Positions 17,700-26,521 of a stretch of 63,264 bases of DNA are shown here, one piece after another. Location of the stretch: positions 1 through 63,264 of the forward strand of contig NZ_JADWYU010000117.1 in the NCBI RefSeq assembly GCF_016786325.1. Direction: 5' to 3'. The position numbers were made by a program, and so were the translations under genes. Position 1 is the first letter of the stretch, and each line of letters opens with the position of its first letter. The stretch comes from Frankia nepalensis. Its GTDB lineage: Bacteria; Actinomycetota; Actinomycetes; Frankiales; Frankiaceae. Under the pieces are notes generated by a model. The model was given only the letters and a program-made list of their open reading frames with translations. It had not been told where the DNA came from and did no database searches.

Positions 17700-18752
17700 T
17701 CACAGACCCTCGGGAATGGGGGCGCCGAGCGCGGCGGCGTGCGCGACCAGCTTGGCCACCAGCGGCTTCGGCAGCGGAACGCCGTTCGTGAGCCGCTCCG
17801 CGTACGTCCGTGCGCCCCGCTCGCCGGGAACCAGCAGCTCGCGGTCCGGGTCGTCGGCCGGCAGGGCCTTCACGGCGTCGACGGTCGCGTCGACGATTCC
17901 GCGGAACTGCTCGACCGGCAGGAAGGCCGCCACGTCGACGGCGAGCACCACCGCGTTCTGCCGGTGGCGGCGGCCCTGGGGCGTGCCGCCGTGGAAGGCC
18001 GACACGATCGGGTTGGCCGTGAGCCCGCTGGCAAGCATCTCGAAGACCAGCGACATGCCCGCACCCTTGGCCCCGCCGACCGGCAGGGGGATCACCGCCT
18101 GCGCCGGGTCGGTGGTCGGCCGGCCGTCCTTCGTTAGTGCCGCGCCCTCGGGAAGCGGCATGCCCGCCGCCTTGTGCTGGGCGATCCGCCCCAGGGCGAT
18201 CACCGCGGTGGCCATGTCCAGCAGCACGGTCGGGTGGCGCCCAGCGGGGATCGCGACCGACAGCGGACTGGTCGCGACACCGGCACCGGTGCCGCCCGGG
18301 TAGGCCATGTTCGGCACGCCGGCGACGATGCCCAGCCCGGCCATTCCGTACCGGGCCGCGCACTCGGTGTAGTAACCGATCGCGCCGGTGTGCACGGTGC
18401 CGCGCACGGACACCCAGGCGACGCCGGCCGACCGGGCCATGCTCACCGCCTGGTCCATCGCTAGCGCGAGCGCGACGGGACCTGGCGCGGCGTCCGCGTC
18501 GACGACGGCGACCGCCGAGCGCAGCTCGTCGACCGCGATGGCGGGCCGCGGGTTCGCCTCACCCTTCTCGAACAGCTCGAGGTAGCGGGGCACGCGCGAG
18601 ACACCATGCGAGTCCACGCCGCGCAGGTTCGCCCAGACCAGGACGTCGGCGACGGTGTCGGCGTGCTCCCGGTTGGTTCCCGCGGCGACGAAGATGTCGC
18701 TGACCAGGGTGCGCAGCGTCTTGTCCTGGACGACGACGCGAGGGGCTGCCAT
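17700..18752 (-). CDS. Malate/L-lactate dehydrogenase family (Ldh2/YlbC type) oxidoreductase
   Basis: A 350-aa NAD(P)-dependent 2-hydroxyacid dehydrogenase of the Ldh2 fold, unrelated to classic MDH. Visible: ANLRGVDSHGVSRVPRYLEL (start of the substrate pocket, with the catalytic His in DSHG), TGAIGYYTECAARYGMAGL, and PLPVGGAKGAGMSLVFEML with the conserved Lys-Gly. Likely substrates are 2-hydroxy acids, sulfolactate-like compounds or ureidoglycolate. It is last in the operon led by the aldehyde dehydrogenase at 24261 and lies 45 bases after the ThDP enzyme. Confidence 0.88.
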   Translation of the reverse strand: MAAPRVVVQDKTLRTLVSDIFVAAGTNREHADTVADVLVWANLRGVDSHGVSRVPRYLELFEKGEANPRPAIAVDELRSAVAVVDADAAPGPVALALAMDQAVSMARSAGVAWVSVRGTVHTGAIGYYTECAARYGMAGLGIVAGVPNMAYPGGTGAGVATSPLSVAIPAGRHPTVLLDMATAVIALGRIAQHKAAGMPLPEGAALTKDGRPTTDPAQAVIPLPVGGAKGAGMSLVFEMLASGLTANPIVSAFHGGTPQGRRHRQNAVVLAVDVAAFLPVEQFRGIVDATVDAVKALPADDPDRELLVPGERGARTYAERLTNGVPLPKPLVAKLVAHAAALGAPIPEGL

Positions 18753-18797
18753 CGAAAGCTCCAGCTCTGTCGGGTGGGTCTGGTGGAAAGGGACCGG

Positions 18798-20507
18798 TCA
18801 GCGGGCGAGCCGGACGTCGACCAGCGCGGTGACGCCGGTCCGGACGGACTCCAGCGCGCGGGCCAGGGTGGGACGCAGGTCGACGGCCTCGGTGACGGTC
18901 GCGCCGAACATCCCGAACGGGGCGACCAGGTCGGCGGGCTCGGGCGCGTCGGCGAGGTCGACCCCGCGGAAGTCGTCGGCGGCGACGGCGGCGCCGTCCG
19001 GGTAGAAGCGCAGGTGGTTGAGCTTCATGGAGCGGTACTGCCGGTTGTCGCAGACCACGATCAGGATCGGCAGGCCGAGGCTCCTCGACGCGGCCAGCGC
19101 CTGGATGATCGGGTTGTAGAGCAGGGAGCCGTCGCCGATGGTCAGCACGACCTCCCGCCCCGGGTCGGCGAGCTTCACCCCGAGCGCCACACCGAGGCCC
19201 TGGCCGAGGCCGCCCTGCACATAGCTGTAGCGCAGTGGTTCCTCGGCGCGCAGATGCTCGGCGATCAGACGGCTGTGGGTGATCGTCTCGTCGACGACCG
19301 CGGCGCGCGGGTCGAGCAGCTCGCGCAGCGCCGCCGCGACCTCGGCCGCTTCCAGTCCCGGGCCGGCGGCTCCGGCGCCCCCGCCGGCCCGGGCGGGGGC
19401 CGGCGCCGCGAGCTGGGCGCGCCGGGCCGCGACCCGCTGCTCGTCGACGCCCAGCGCCTTGGCCTTCGCGGTCAGCGCTCGCAGCGTCGGGCCGACGTCG
19501 CCCTCGAGATACTGGTCGGCGCCGAGCACCTGGTAGGCCATCACCGGCCGCTGCGGCACGTCGTCGATCACGAGGACCTCGGCGCCCGCGGGCCGGCTGC
19601 TCGGCGGGTACCACGGTGCCCGGCAGCAGGCGAGCACGACCAGGTCGGCCTCGCGCACCAGCGGGCCGGCCTCGCCGCCGCGGTGCAGCGGGCTGGTACG
19701 CGGGAAGTTCGCGCAGACCGCCGACTGTGGTTCCACCACCGGGATCGCGAGCAGTTCGGCTAGCTCGACCAGCGCCGCGAACCCGTCCGGTGCCCGGCCC
19801 ACCGACTCGGTGACGAGCACCGGCCGCTCGGCGGCGAGCAGCCGCCGGGCCGCGCGCTCCACCTCGTCGTCGGCGCTGACCCGCCGGCCGGCCGCCGCGA
19901 CCGGCCGCACGTCGGCACGCGCCGGGTCCCAGGGTGCGAGCAGCACCTCGACCGGGACGTTGAGATACACCGGCCCGGCCGGGCCGCGCGCCGCGAGCTC
20001 CGCCGCGCGCACCACCGACCCGTACAGCGTGCCGACGTCGCCGACCTGCGACGACCACTTCGTCCACGGTGCGGCGAACGCCTGCGGCCCGCCGACCATC
20101 GACAGGTTGCGGTACCACTGCGACCCCGGGTCGACCGCGCCGTCCCCCGCGGCCAGCCCTTCCCCGTAGGTGAGCGACTCCGCCGAGCAGACCACCATGC
20201 CGACGCCGGCGAGCAACGCACCGTGGATCCCGCAGGCGCCCTGCAGCAGTCCGGGGCCGGCGTGCAGCAGCACGAGCTGCGGGCGTCCGGTCACCAACCC
20301 GTAGCCGGTCGCCATCGCCACGGCGAGCGTCTCGTGCATGAGGTCCAGGTAGCGGGGGCCGGCGGCGCCGTCGCGGGCCTGCCGGGCGAGCGCCTCCCAC
20401 ACCGGCGCCCATTCGGACCCCGGCGAGGAGAAGATCACGTCGACGCCGAGGCTGCGGCAGGCGGCGAGGATCGCCTCGCCGCCGTCGGCCCGCCCGGTCC
20501 CTGTCAC
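18798..20507 (-). CDS. Thiamine diphosphate-dependent enzyme (acetolactate synthase/benzoylformate decarboxylase-like)
   Basis: A 569-aa ThDP enzyme with the three expected domains. The PYR domain carries the activating Glu in LMHETLAVAMATGYG; the central domain includes RPVLVTESVGRAPDG; the PP domain has the cofactor motif IGDGSLLYNPIIQAL with GDG and the downstream Asn. The overall type is a 2-oxoacid decarboxylase or carboligase. The operon context (2-hydroxyacid oxidase, aldehyde dehydrogenase) fits decarboxylation of a 2-oxoacid to an aldehyde. GTG 20507 overlaps the amidohydrolase stop (GTGA). Longer in-frame readings upstream lie antisense-free within the amidohydrolase and are shadows. 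Confidence 0.88.
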   Translation of the reverse strand: MTGTGRADGGEAILAACRSLGVDVIFSSPGSEWAPVWEALARQARDGAAGPRYLDLMHETLAVAMATGYGLVTGRPQLVLLHAGPGLLQGACGIHGALLAGVGMVVCSAESLTYGEGLAAGDGAVDPGSQWYRNLSMVGGPQAFAAPWTKWSSQVGDVGTLYGSVVRAAELAARGPAGPVYLNVPVEVLLAPWDPARADVRPVAAAGRRVSADDEVERAARRLLAAERPVLVTESVGRAPDGFAALVELAELLAIPVVEPQSAVCANFPRTSPLHRGGEAGPLVREADLVVLACCRAPWYPPSSRPAGAEVLVIDDVPQRPVMAYQVLGADQYLEGDVGPTLRALTAKAKALGVDEQRVAARRAQLAAPAPARAGGGAGAAGPGLEAAEVAAALRELLDPRAAVVDETITHSRLIAEHLRAEEPLRYSYVQGGLGQGLGVALGVKLADPGREVVLTIGDGSLLYNPIIQALAASRSLGLPILIVVCDNRQYRSMKLNHLRFYPDGAAVAADDFRGVDLADAPEPADLVAPFGMFGATVTEAVDLRPTLARALESVRTGVTALVDVRLAR

Positions 20508-21400
20508 GGCGCGGCCTCCGCGGCGACGCTGGCCTCGGCGGCCACCGGCACCGGCCAGTCGAGGCACTCGCAGATCCCGCGTCCCATCACCCATTCCAAT
20601 TCTTCGGTGGTGAGGCCGAAGTGCTCGGTGAACTGAGCGACCGTGTCCGCGTAGGTCAGGCCGTGGCCCATGAGCCGGGTGAGGTCGGTGCCCCAGAAGC
20701 AGCGCTTCGGGCCCATCGCGTCGACCATCTCGCGGACGTACTTCGCGAGGTTCAGGTTCGGGAACGGATGCGTCGAGTAGCCGGGGATCGCGGAGACCTT
20801 GACGTAGATGTTCGGGTGGACGTGCAGGTCGGCGGTCTCCTTGACCCAGTAGCCGATCGCGTCGTCGACGCAGCGGGCCATGATCCCCATGTGGTCGATG
20901 ATGATCCGCAGCTCGGGGTGGCGGGCCGCGATCGCGCCAAGCTCGGCCTTCCAGATCGGGGCGTGCACCATCGTGCGGATGCCCAACTCCTCGGCAAGCG
21001 GCCAGTACCAGTCGTTCGTCCCGTCGATCATCCAGTTCCGATCGATGGGCCGGTGGAAGGTGAGGCGGGTTCCCTTGACGTACGGATTCTGCGCGAAGTC
21101 GCGCATCATCGCCGCGCCCTCGGCGGGCTTGTTCTGCGGGATCCGTGCCATCACGCCGAACCGGTCCGGATACGCCGCGCACGCCTCGAGCGCGTAGTCG
21201 GTTCGGTCCCCCTCCCAGCTCGGCGGCAGGATCAGTGCCCGGTCCACCCCGGCGGCGTCCATCAGGCTCAGCGCCTCCTCGTAGGAGAACGCCTCCTCGC
21301 GATGCCCGTTGAGCCGGATCCGCTCGCGGGCGCCGGGCACCCAGGGACGGTCGGGCGTCTCTTCCTTCCAGATGTGGATCTGGGAGTCGACGATGAACAT
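20504..21400 (-). CDS. Amidohydrolase family 2 (metal-dependent TIM-barrel hydrolase/decarboxylase)
   Basis: A 298-aa protein of the amidohydrolase-related family (COG2159/COG3618 type): N-terminal FIVDSQIHIWKEE with Q-x-H in place of H-x-H, later metal/active-site His in TMVHAPIW and IIIDHMGI, and the terminal Asp in CFWGTDLTRLMGHG. Relatives include lactone hydrolases, 2-pyrone-4,6-dicarboxylate hydrolase and ACMSD-like decarboxylases. That fits ring-fission or lactone chemistry in this cluster. Translation is coupled to the ThDP gene by the overlapping stop. Soluble, no signal peptide. Confidence 0.85.
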   Translation of the reverse strand: MFIVDSQIHIWKEETPDRPWVPGARERIRLNGHREEAFSYEEALSLMDAAGVDRALILPPSWEGDRTDYALEACAAYPDRFGVMARIPQNKPAEGAAMMRDFAQNPYVKGTRLTFHRPIDRNWMIDGTNDWYWPLAEELGIRTMVHAPIWKAELGAIAARHPELRIIIDHMGIMARCVDDAIGYWVKETADLHVHPNIYVKVSAIPGYSTHPFPNLNLAKYVREMVDAMGPKRCFWGTDLTRLMGHGLTYADTVAQFTEHFGLTTEELEWVMGRGICECLDWPVPVAAEASVAAEAAP

Positions 21401-21544
21401 CGGTGCGGTTCCTCGCTTCGCTCGTTGGATGCGGGCCGGGCGTCGACTGGTCGGACAGCCCGGCTAGATGGGATGTGACGGCGTACCGAAAGTGACCGTG
21501 GCCCCGCGGACGGCGCCGGCCTGGCGGGCAGGGCGGCGTTCGGC

Positions 21545-22801
21545 TCAGATGACGGCGACCAGGCGGTCGACGATGTGCTCGGCTATGGCCAGCGACGAGG
21601 TCGCCGCCGGGGACGGCGCGTTGCGGACCGCCGTCACGGGGCCGAGCTGGCTGATGCGGAAGTCGTCGACGAGCGAGCCGTCGGCGTCGACGGCCTGGGC
21701 GCGCACGCCGGCGGGGGCGCGCACGACGTCCAGGGTCCGCAGGTCAGGCACGTACGCGCGGGCCGCGGCGACGAACGCCCGCTTGGACAGGGAGCCGCGC
21801 ATCTCCCGCGCACCCGCCTGCCAGTGCTGGCGGAACAGCCTGCGTGCGCCCGGCCAGCGCAGCACGTCGGCAAGCTCCCGCAGGCTGACGTCGCGGCGTC
21901 GGTAGCCCTCGCGGGCCGCGGCAAGCACGGCGTTGGGGCCGATGTCGACGCTGCCGTCCACCCGCGGGGTCAGGTGCACCCCAAGGAAGGGGTAAGCCGG
22001 GTCCGGCACCGGGTAGACCAGCCCACGCACGAGGTCCGCCCGCTCCGGGACAAGCCGGTAGTACTCGCCGCGGAACGGCACGATCGCCGGCCCCACGTCA
22101 TCGCCTGCCAACCGGGCAACGACGTCGGACTGCAGCCCGGCGCACAGCACCACCCGGTCGAACCGGTACCACTCGGCTCCCGCGTGGAGCGCCACCCCGC
22201 CGACGCCAGCTGGGTCGACCGCGGTGACCGGGGAGGCGAACAGCACTCGTCCGCCGGCGGCGCGCACGTCGTCGGCCATTGCCCTGGCGACGGCCCGGTA
22301 GTCGACGATCGCCGTAGTCGGCGAGTGCAGCGCGGCGACACCGGTGACGTTCGGCTCCAGCTCGTGCAGCGCCGCCGGCTCCAGCCAGCGCACCCCTGGC
22401 ACGCCGTTCGCCTTCGCCCGCTCCTCGATCGCGGCAAGCCGCCCCCGCTCCGCCTCATCCCGGGCGACGACCACCTTGCCGATCTCACGGAGTTCCAAGG
22501 AGTGCTCGGCGCAGAACTCCCGCAGCAGCGCGGCGCCGCGCCGACACAGCGTCGCCTTCAGCGAGCCGGGCTGGTAGTACAGCCCGGCGTGCACGACCCC
22601 CGAGTTGTGCCCGGACTGGTGGGTGGCGAGGTCGTCCTCCTTCTCCAGGACCGTCACGTCGGCGCCGAGCTGGGCGAGCCGCCGGGCGACCGCGAGTCCT
22701 ACCAGCCCTGCCCCGACCACCCCTACCCGGCCCGAGGTCGACAGCGGGGCGACCGCGCCCGCGCCGACCGAGGCAGGGGCTTCCCTGGCCACCCTGTTCA
22801 C
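21545..22801 (-). CDS. lhgO: L-2-hydroxyglutarate oxidase-like FAD-dependent oxidoreductase
   Basis: A 418-aa DAO-superfamily flavoenzyme. The FAD motif is VGVVGAGLVGLAVARRLAQL, followed by VLEKEDDLATHQSGHNSGVV, the hallmark of LhgO (the HQSGxNSGVxHxG signature that positions FAD). Later segments YPVPDPAYPFLGVHLT and GPVTAVRNAPSPAATSSLA also match. It oxidises L-2-hydroxyglutarate or a similar 2-hydroxy acid to the 2-oxo acid, usually passing electrons to the membrane quinone pool. GTG 22801 overlaps the aldehyde dehydrogenase stop (GTGA); the longer reading to 22927 is Arg-rich and runs inside that gene. Confidence 0.88.
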   Translation of the reverse strand: MNRVAREAPASVGAGAVAPLSTSGRVGVVGAGLVGLAVARRLAQLGADVTVLEKEDDLATHQSGHNSGVVHAGLYYQPGSLKATLCRRGAALLREFCAEHSLELREIGKVVVARDEAERGRLAAIEERAKANGVPGVRWLEPAALHELEPNVTGVAALHSPTTAIVDYRAVARAMADDVRAAGGRVLFASPVTAVDPAGVGGVALHAGAEWYRFDRVVLCAGLQSDVVARLAGDDVGPAIVPFRGEYYRLVPERADLVRGLVYPVPDPAYPFLGVHLTPRVDGSVDIGPNAVLAAAREGYRRRDVSLRELADVLRWPGARRLFRQHWQAGAREMRGSLSKRAFVAAARAYVPDLRTLDVVRAPAGVRAQAVDADGSLVDDFRISQLGPVTAVRNAPSPAATSSLAIAEHIVDRLVAVI

Positions 22802-24261
22802 TGCGCATCGCCGTGGCGGATGGCGACGGTCTTCACCCGGGTGTAGAAACGTGGGCCTTCCAGTCCTTGCTCCTTGAACGGCGACCCGGAGTCGCCGAAG
22901 CCGCCGAACGGCATATGGACGTCCCATCCCGAGGTTGGCAGGTTCACGGAGACCTGGCCCGTGTTCGCCCGGTCAGCGAACGTGTGGGCTCGCGCCAGGC
23001 TGGTGGTGAAGACCGCGGCGGCGAGGCCGAAGGGCGAGTCGTTGGCCGCGGCCACCGCCGCGTCGAAACCGTCGACGACCCGGATGACGACCACCGGGCC
23101 GAAGACCTCCTCCCGCCAGATGTCCATCGTCGGTTCGACGTCGGTGAGGACGGTCGGGGCGAGGTAGCAGCCGTGCGCCAGCGCGTGGTCGCTTGGCGCG
23201 CCGCCCCCGGCGACGACGGCGGCGCCCTGTGCCCGCGCCCGGCCGATATGCCCCAGCACGTCGGAGCGATGCCGGGCGGAGACGACCGGGCCCATGGTGG
23301 TTGCCGGGTCCATGCCCGGGCCGAGCCGCACCGCGGCCGCCGCGCGCACGAGGCCTTCGACGACCCGACCGGCGACCGCACGGTCCACGATCACCCGGCT
23401 GGTGGCGGTGCAGCGTTGGCCCGCCTGGCCGAACGCCGCGGCGGCGACGGTCGCGACGGCCAGGTCGAGATCGGCGTCGTCGAGCACCACGGAGGCGTTC
23501 TTGCCGCCCATCTCCGTCTGCAGCCGCACGTTCCGGTCGGTCAGTCGCCGCTTGATCCGCTGGCCGACGGCGTTGCTTCCAGTGAACGACACCGCCGCCA
23601 GCCGCGGGTCGTCCAGCAGGGCGGCCTCGATCTCGCTGGCTCTGCCGGTCACCGTCGAGAGCGCCCCGGCCGGCAGGCCCGCCTCGCGCAGTGCCTCCTC
23701 CAGGCGAAGGGCAACCAGCGGTGTCTCCGTGGCCGGTTTGAGAATCACCGTGTTCCCGGTCGCCAAGGCCGGTGCGAGTTTGCGTGCCGGTGTGAGCAGC
23801 GGGTCGTTCCACGGGGTGATGAGGCAGACGACGCCGAGTGGCTCGATCCGCGCGCTCGTCTGCGTGCCGGGCCTGGAATCAACGAGCAGATAGCCGTAGG
23901 GCTCCCTGGCCAGCCCCGCGTAGTAGTCGAAAAAGTCCGCGGATTTCTCGACCTCGACGGTCGCCTCCGCGCGGGTCTTGCCCATCTCGGCGACCAGGCC
24001 CGCCGCGATCTCGTCGCGCCGGCGGCGCAGGCCCGCCGCGGCCGCCGCGAGGACCCGGGCCCGTTCCAGCGGGGAGGTGTCCCGCCAGCGGGCCGCCGCG
24101 TCCGCCGCCGCGTCATACAGCGCCGTGACCTCGGCCGGTGCCATCGCCGGCACCCTGCCCACCACTCGCCGCAGGTCAGCCGGGTCCAGCACGGCGATGA
24201 AGGCGTGCTCGGGCGGAGACATCACGTCCAGGTCCTGGCCTGGTGGCGCCGTGGGTGACAT
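22798..24261 (-). CDS. NAD(P)-dependent aldehyde dehydrogenase
   Basis: A 487-aa ALDH superfamily enzyme: ITPWNDPLLTPARKLAPALA (cofactor site), VSFTGSNAVGQRIKRR, general base in QTEMGGKNASVVLDDAD, and catalytic Cys in GQAGQRCTATSRVIV. The final residues FYTRVKTVAIRHGD fit the dimer tail. The benzaldehyde or semialdehyde branch is likely. It begins the operon ALDH - lhgO-like - amidohydrolase - ThDP enzyme - Ldh2-type, all closely spaced. MSPTAPP at 24261 follows GGGAG at a good distance; the frame is open to 24327 without family sequence. Confidence 0.9.
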   Translation of the reverse strand: MSPTAPPGQDLDVMSPPEHAFIAVLDPADLRRVVGRVPAMAPAEVTALYDAAADAAARWRDTSPLERARVLAAAAAGLRRRRDEIAAGLVAEMGKTRAEATVEVEKSADFFDYYAGLAREPYGYLLVDSRPGTQTSARIEPLGVVCLITPWNDPLLTPARKLAPALATGNTVILKPATETPLVALRLEEALREAGLPAGALSTVTGRASEIEAALLDDPRLAAVSFTGSNAVGQRIKRRLTDRNVRLQTEMGGKNASVVLDDADLDLAVATVAAAAFGQAGQRCTATSRVIVDRAVAGRVVEGLVRAAAAVRLGPGMDPATTMGPVVSARHRSDVLGHIGRARAQGAAVVAGGGAPSDHALAHGCYLAPTVLTDVEPTMDIWREEVFGPVVVIRVVDGFDAAVAAANDSPFGLAAAVFTTSLARAHTFADRANTGQVSVNLPTSGWDVHMPFGGFGDSGSPFKEQGLEGPRFYTRVKTVAIRHGDAQ

Positions 24262-24472
24262 GGGCTCCCGACCATCCTCTCGATCGCTGCACCGGCGGGC
24301 GCCGCGCCTCGGCCGGTGATCGAGCACGATCGTAGGAGCAGTCCGCCGCCAGCGGCCCCACCCAAAAACGCAAGCTAAGGTGTACGCCGCGGCCCTCGGG
24401 TTAGCGCGGCGGTCGGCGGGTCAGCAGGCCAGGATGGACACACGGCCCGGGCCGTCCGCTGCCGGAGGATCG

Positions 24473-24590
24473 ATGGGTCACGTCATCCTCACGCATTGCC
24501 CGGAGCGGGCCGGTGTCGACGAGAAAGTCGCTGACCTGTTAGGCGAAATGGTGCGTCAGGCGCTGTACGAGCCAGGAAACATCAGTCCTC
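24473..24590 (+). pseudogene. Truncated antibiotic-biosynthesis-monooxygenase (ABM) fold gene
   Basis: ATG 24473 follows GGAGG (24464-24468) at a good distance, so this has a real translation start. The first ~38 codons match the N-terminal half of ABM-fold proteins: MGHVILTHCPERAGVDEKVA then DLLGEMVRQALYEPGNI. From about 24585 the frame becomes Arg/Pro/Gly-rich and runs antisense through the 3' end of the siderophore-interacting protein gene until 24692-24694. I read this as a gene cut by a rearrangement that brought in the neighbour. Roughly half of the ~95-residue domain remains. Confidence 0.55.
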
Positions 24591-25427
24591 GCCGTAGTCA
24601 TGGTCCGGGTGGTCGGCCACGCCGCGCCGCCAGTATCCGCGGGTCACCATGGAGATACCTGGAACCCCCCGCTCCAGCAGGCTCCGCCGGATGAGCCGCA
24701 TGGCCGAGGCCTCGCAGGCGACCCAGACCTGTGCGCCGCCGATCTCGGCCTTCACGGACGCGTCAGCCAGCTCAGCTCCCCATGCCTCCGGCTCGCGGCG
24801 ATGGTGCCAGGTTGTCGCCACGCGCGCCGCGCTCATGAGGGGGATCTCGTCCTCCGGTCCGGCGACCTCCAGGTGCACCTCGGCGACGGCGGAGGCTGGG
24901 AGGGCCTCAAGCAGCGCGCCTACCGCGGGCAGTGCGCTTTCATCGCCCGCGATCCACCAGCGTCGCGCGGCGAGGTCGGAGGAGAACCGGCCACCCGGCC
25001 CAGCGACAGCGATCTTGTCGCCGTTCCTGGCGCGTTCCGCCCATCGCGAGGCAGGGCCCTCACCGTGCAGGACGAACTGAATCTCCAAAGTCCCGGCGTC
25101 GGCGTCGGCGTCGAAGCGCCGCGCCGTGTAGGTCCGCACGATCGGTCGAGGCGCGTCCGTCGGCCACACCCGCCCCTCCGGCGTCACGATCGGAAGCGCG
25201 GGAGCTTCCTGGCCCTCGACCGGCAGGAAGAGCTTGATGTGCGAGGTCGGCGCCGCAGTCCCGAAGCTGCTCAGGTCGCCGCCCTCGACGCGGACGGACA
25301 CGAGACGCGGCGTGATTCGCGAGGCGGAGACCACCTCGACCAGCTGCGGCGGTTGCCGGCGGCGTCCGCCCCCGCCGGGCCGGCCCCGTCCCGAGAACTC
25401 CCTCGCCTTGGCGGTGTCGTCGTTCAA
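24582..25427 (-). CDS. Siderophore-interacting protein (FAD-dependent ferric reductase)
   Basis: A 281-aa SIP/ViuB-type ferric-siderophore reductase. The FAD-binding barrel shows RPIVRTYTARRFD (R-x-Y-T motif) and DKIAVAGPGGRFSS. The C-terminal NAD(P)-like domain has RRWWIAGDESALPAVGALLE and ends with TRGYWRRGVADHPDHDYGED, the family's usual tail, so the protein is complete. It releases iron from imported siderophores in the cytoplasm. It stands alone here without a siderophore transporter. The N-terminal ~25 residues are Gly/Arg-rich (GRGRPGGGGRRRQ). An IdeR-type iron box is not visible upstream. Confidence 0.92.
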   Translation of the reverse strand: MNDDTAKAREFSGRGRPGGGGRRRQPPQLVEVVSASRITPRLVSVRVEGGDLSSFGTAAPTSHIKLFLPVEGQEAPALPIVTPEGRVWPTDAPRPIVRTYTARRFDADADAGTLEIQFVLHGEGPASRWAERARNGDKIAVAGPGGRFSSDLAARRWWIAGDESALPAVGALLEALPASAVAEVHLEVAGPEDEIPLMSAARVATTWHHRREPEAWGAELADASVKAEIGGAQVWVACEASAMRLIRRSLLERGVPGISMVTRGYWRRGVADHPDHDYGED

Positions 25428-26203
25428 CGCATGCCCCCTTGGGGTCGCTGTTCTGTATCGCTTCTGATGGTTCCTGCGTGCGGCATGGTGGAAAGTGCCC
25501 GCCCAGTGGCCGTCGCGAGCAGGTATCGATCGGCTATTTCGGGAGGCGCCGGCGGGAGGACACCTGTGTCGCGTACAGGCTGCGCCCGCGGACGGCGGAA
25601 GCCCGAGAAAGCCGTGCTTCAGGCCGCGTCAAGGACGTGGACTGACTATCGGTGAGCGCGGCGGCGGCGCTCAGCCGCCGGCCAGCACCGCCGCGACCAA
25701 GCCGCATCCCAGCAGCCAGGGAAGTGGATCCGGATCTTGCCGGCGGGCAGCTCGACGCCGAGAACCCGCAGGCACGGCTAAGTAGAGCCATAGAACATCG
25801 GCATTCCTGGCAGCCTCAGGGCCCGCATCGTCACTCGCTGGCCAGGAGACGCACACCTCCCAAGACTTCCATCAAATCGATACACTCATGATATATCGTT
25901 AACTGGGCACGTCAAGCGAGAGGTGGTGTGCCACACGACATGGTTCGACCACCCCCCGGTCCGCACGGGCGGCCATGGCTCGCTGGGTCTTCCCGGCGCG
26001 GCGGGTGGGATCCAGCCAAGCGTCCGCCGTCGAGACCGATCAGCACGACGACCCCGCCCGGCACCCGTCGAAGCCCTCCCACGGCGTCCGCCGCTGCCGC
26101 GCGCTCCGCGCCGGCGGAGGCGAACAGCGGCGAGCGTAGGCGCCGCTCGACGGAATCAACAGCCCTGGCCGCGCATGCAAAGATTGCTGGGTGCGCCGAC
26201 GTG
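25428..26203. other. Gene-poor stretch with an AT-rich inverted repeat
   Basis: No convincing gene. Short open frames here are Arg/Pro-rich shadows. The notable part is 25871-25903, an AT-rich island: CGATA (25878-25882) and TATCG (25894-25898) form an inverted repeat around a central TCATGA, followed by TTAAC. It could be an operator or a promoter left from a lost gene. Confidence 0.4.
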
Positions 26204-26376
26204 GCCTTTGAGTTGGCGTTCAGTCCGGACGGGACGCTGCTCGCCACCGCCAACCACGGCGGCACGGCCCGGCTGTGGGACACCACCAGCCGCGGCACCA
26301 CCGAACCCCTCGCCACCCTCACCGGCCACACCGATGACATCTGGGACGTGGCGTTCAGCCCGGACGGGACGCTGCT
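26204..26376 (+). pseudogene. WD40-repeat remnant
   Basis: About 58 codons encode just over one WD40 blade: FELAFSPDGTLLATANHGG, TARLWDTTSRGTTEPLATL, TGHTDDIWDVAFSPDGTLL. The SPDG, LWD and GH-x-D landmarks are all present. The next residues should continue ATA but read EDA and stop at 26389, where IS-like sequence begins. Upstream sequence is not WD40-like, so both ends are lost. The parent was probably a large actinobacterial kinase- or NACHT-linked WD40 protein. Confidence 0.7.
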
Positions 26377-26395
26377 AGAGGATGCCTGAGAAGGG

Positions 26396-26521
26396 TCAGG
26401 GTGGCGTACCGGTGAGGCGGTGTAGAAGGATCATGATCATTGCCAGGTAGATGGCGTTCTCGGCGGTGGCGGCCAGGTATTCGTAGTCCTTGGACAGGCG
26501 GCGGTATTTCCCCAGCCACGC
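26396..26521 (-). mobile_element. IS5-type transposase C-terminal fragment
   Basis: The last ~41 codons of a transposase: AWLGKYRRLSKDYEYLAATA then ENAIYLAMIMILLHRLTGTP, stop at 26396-26398. The WLGKYRRLSKDYEY block is typical of IS5-family (IS427-like) DDE transposase C-termini. Upstream of about 26521 the frame no longer matches and group II intron sequence begins. It sits immediately beyond the broken WD40 frame, which it probably interrupted. Confidence 0.7.

Noticed and set aside
18559-20412. 617-residue Arg/Gly-rich open frame
   Set aside because: Out-of-frame shadow of the ThDP enzyme on the same strand.
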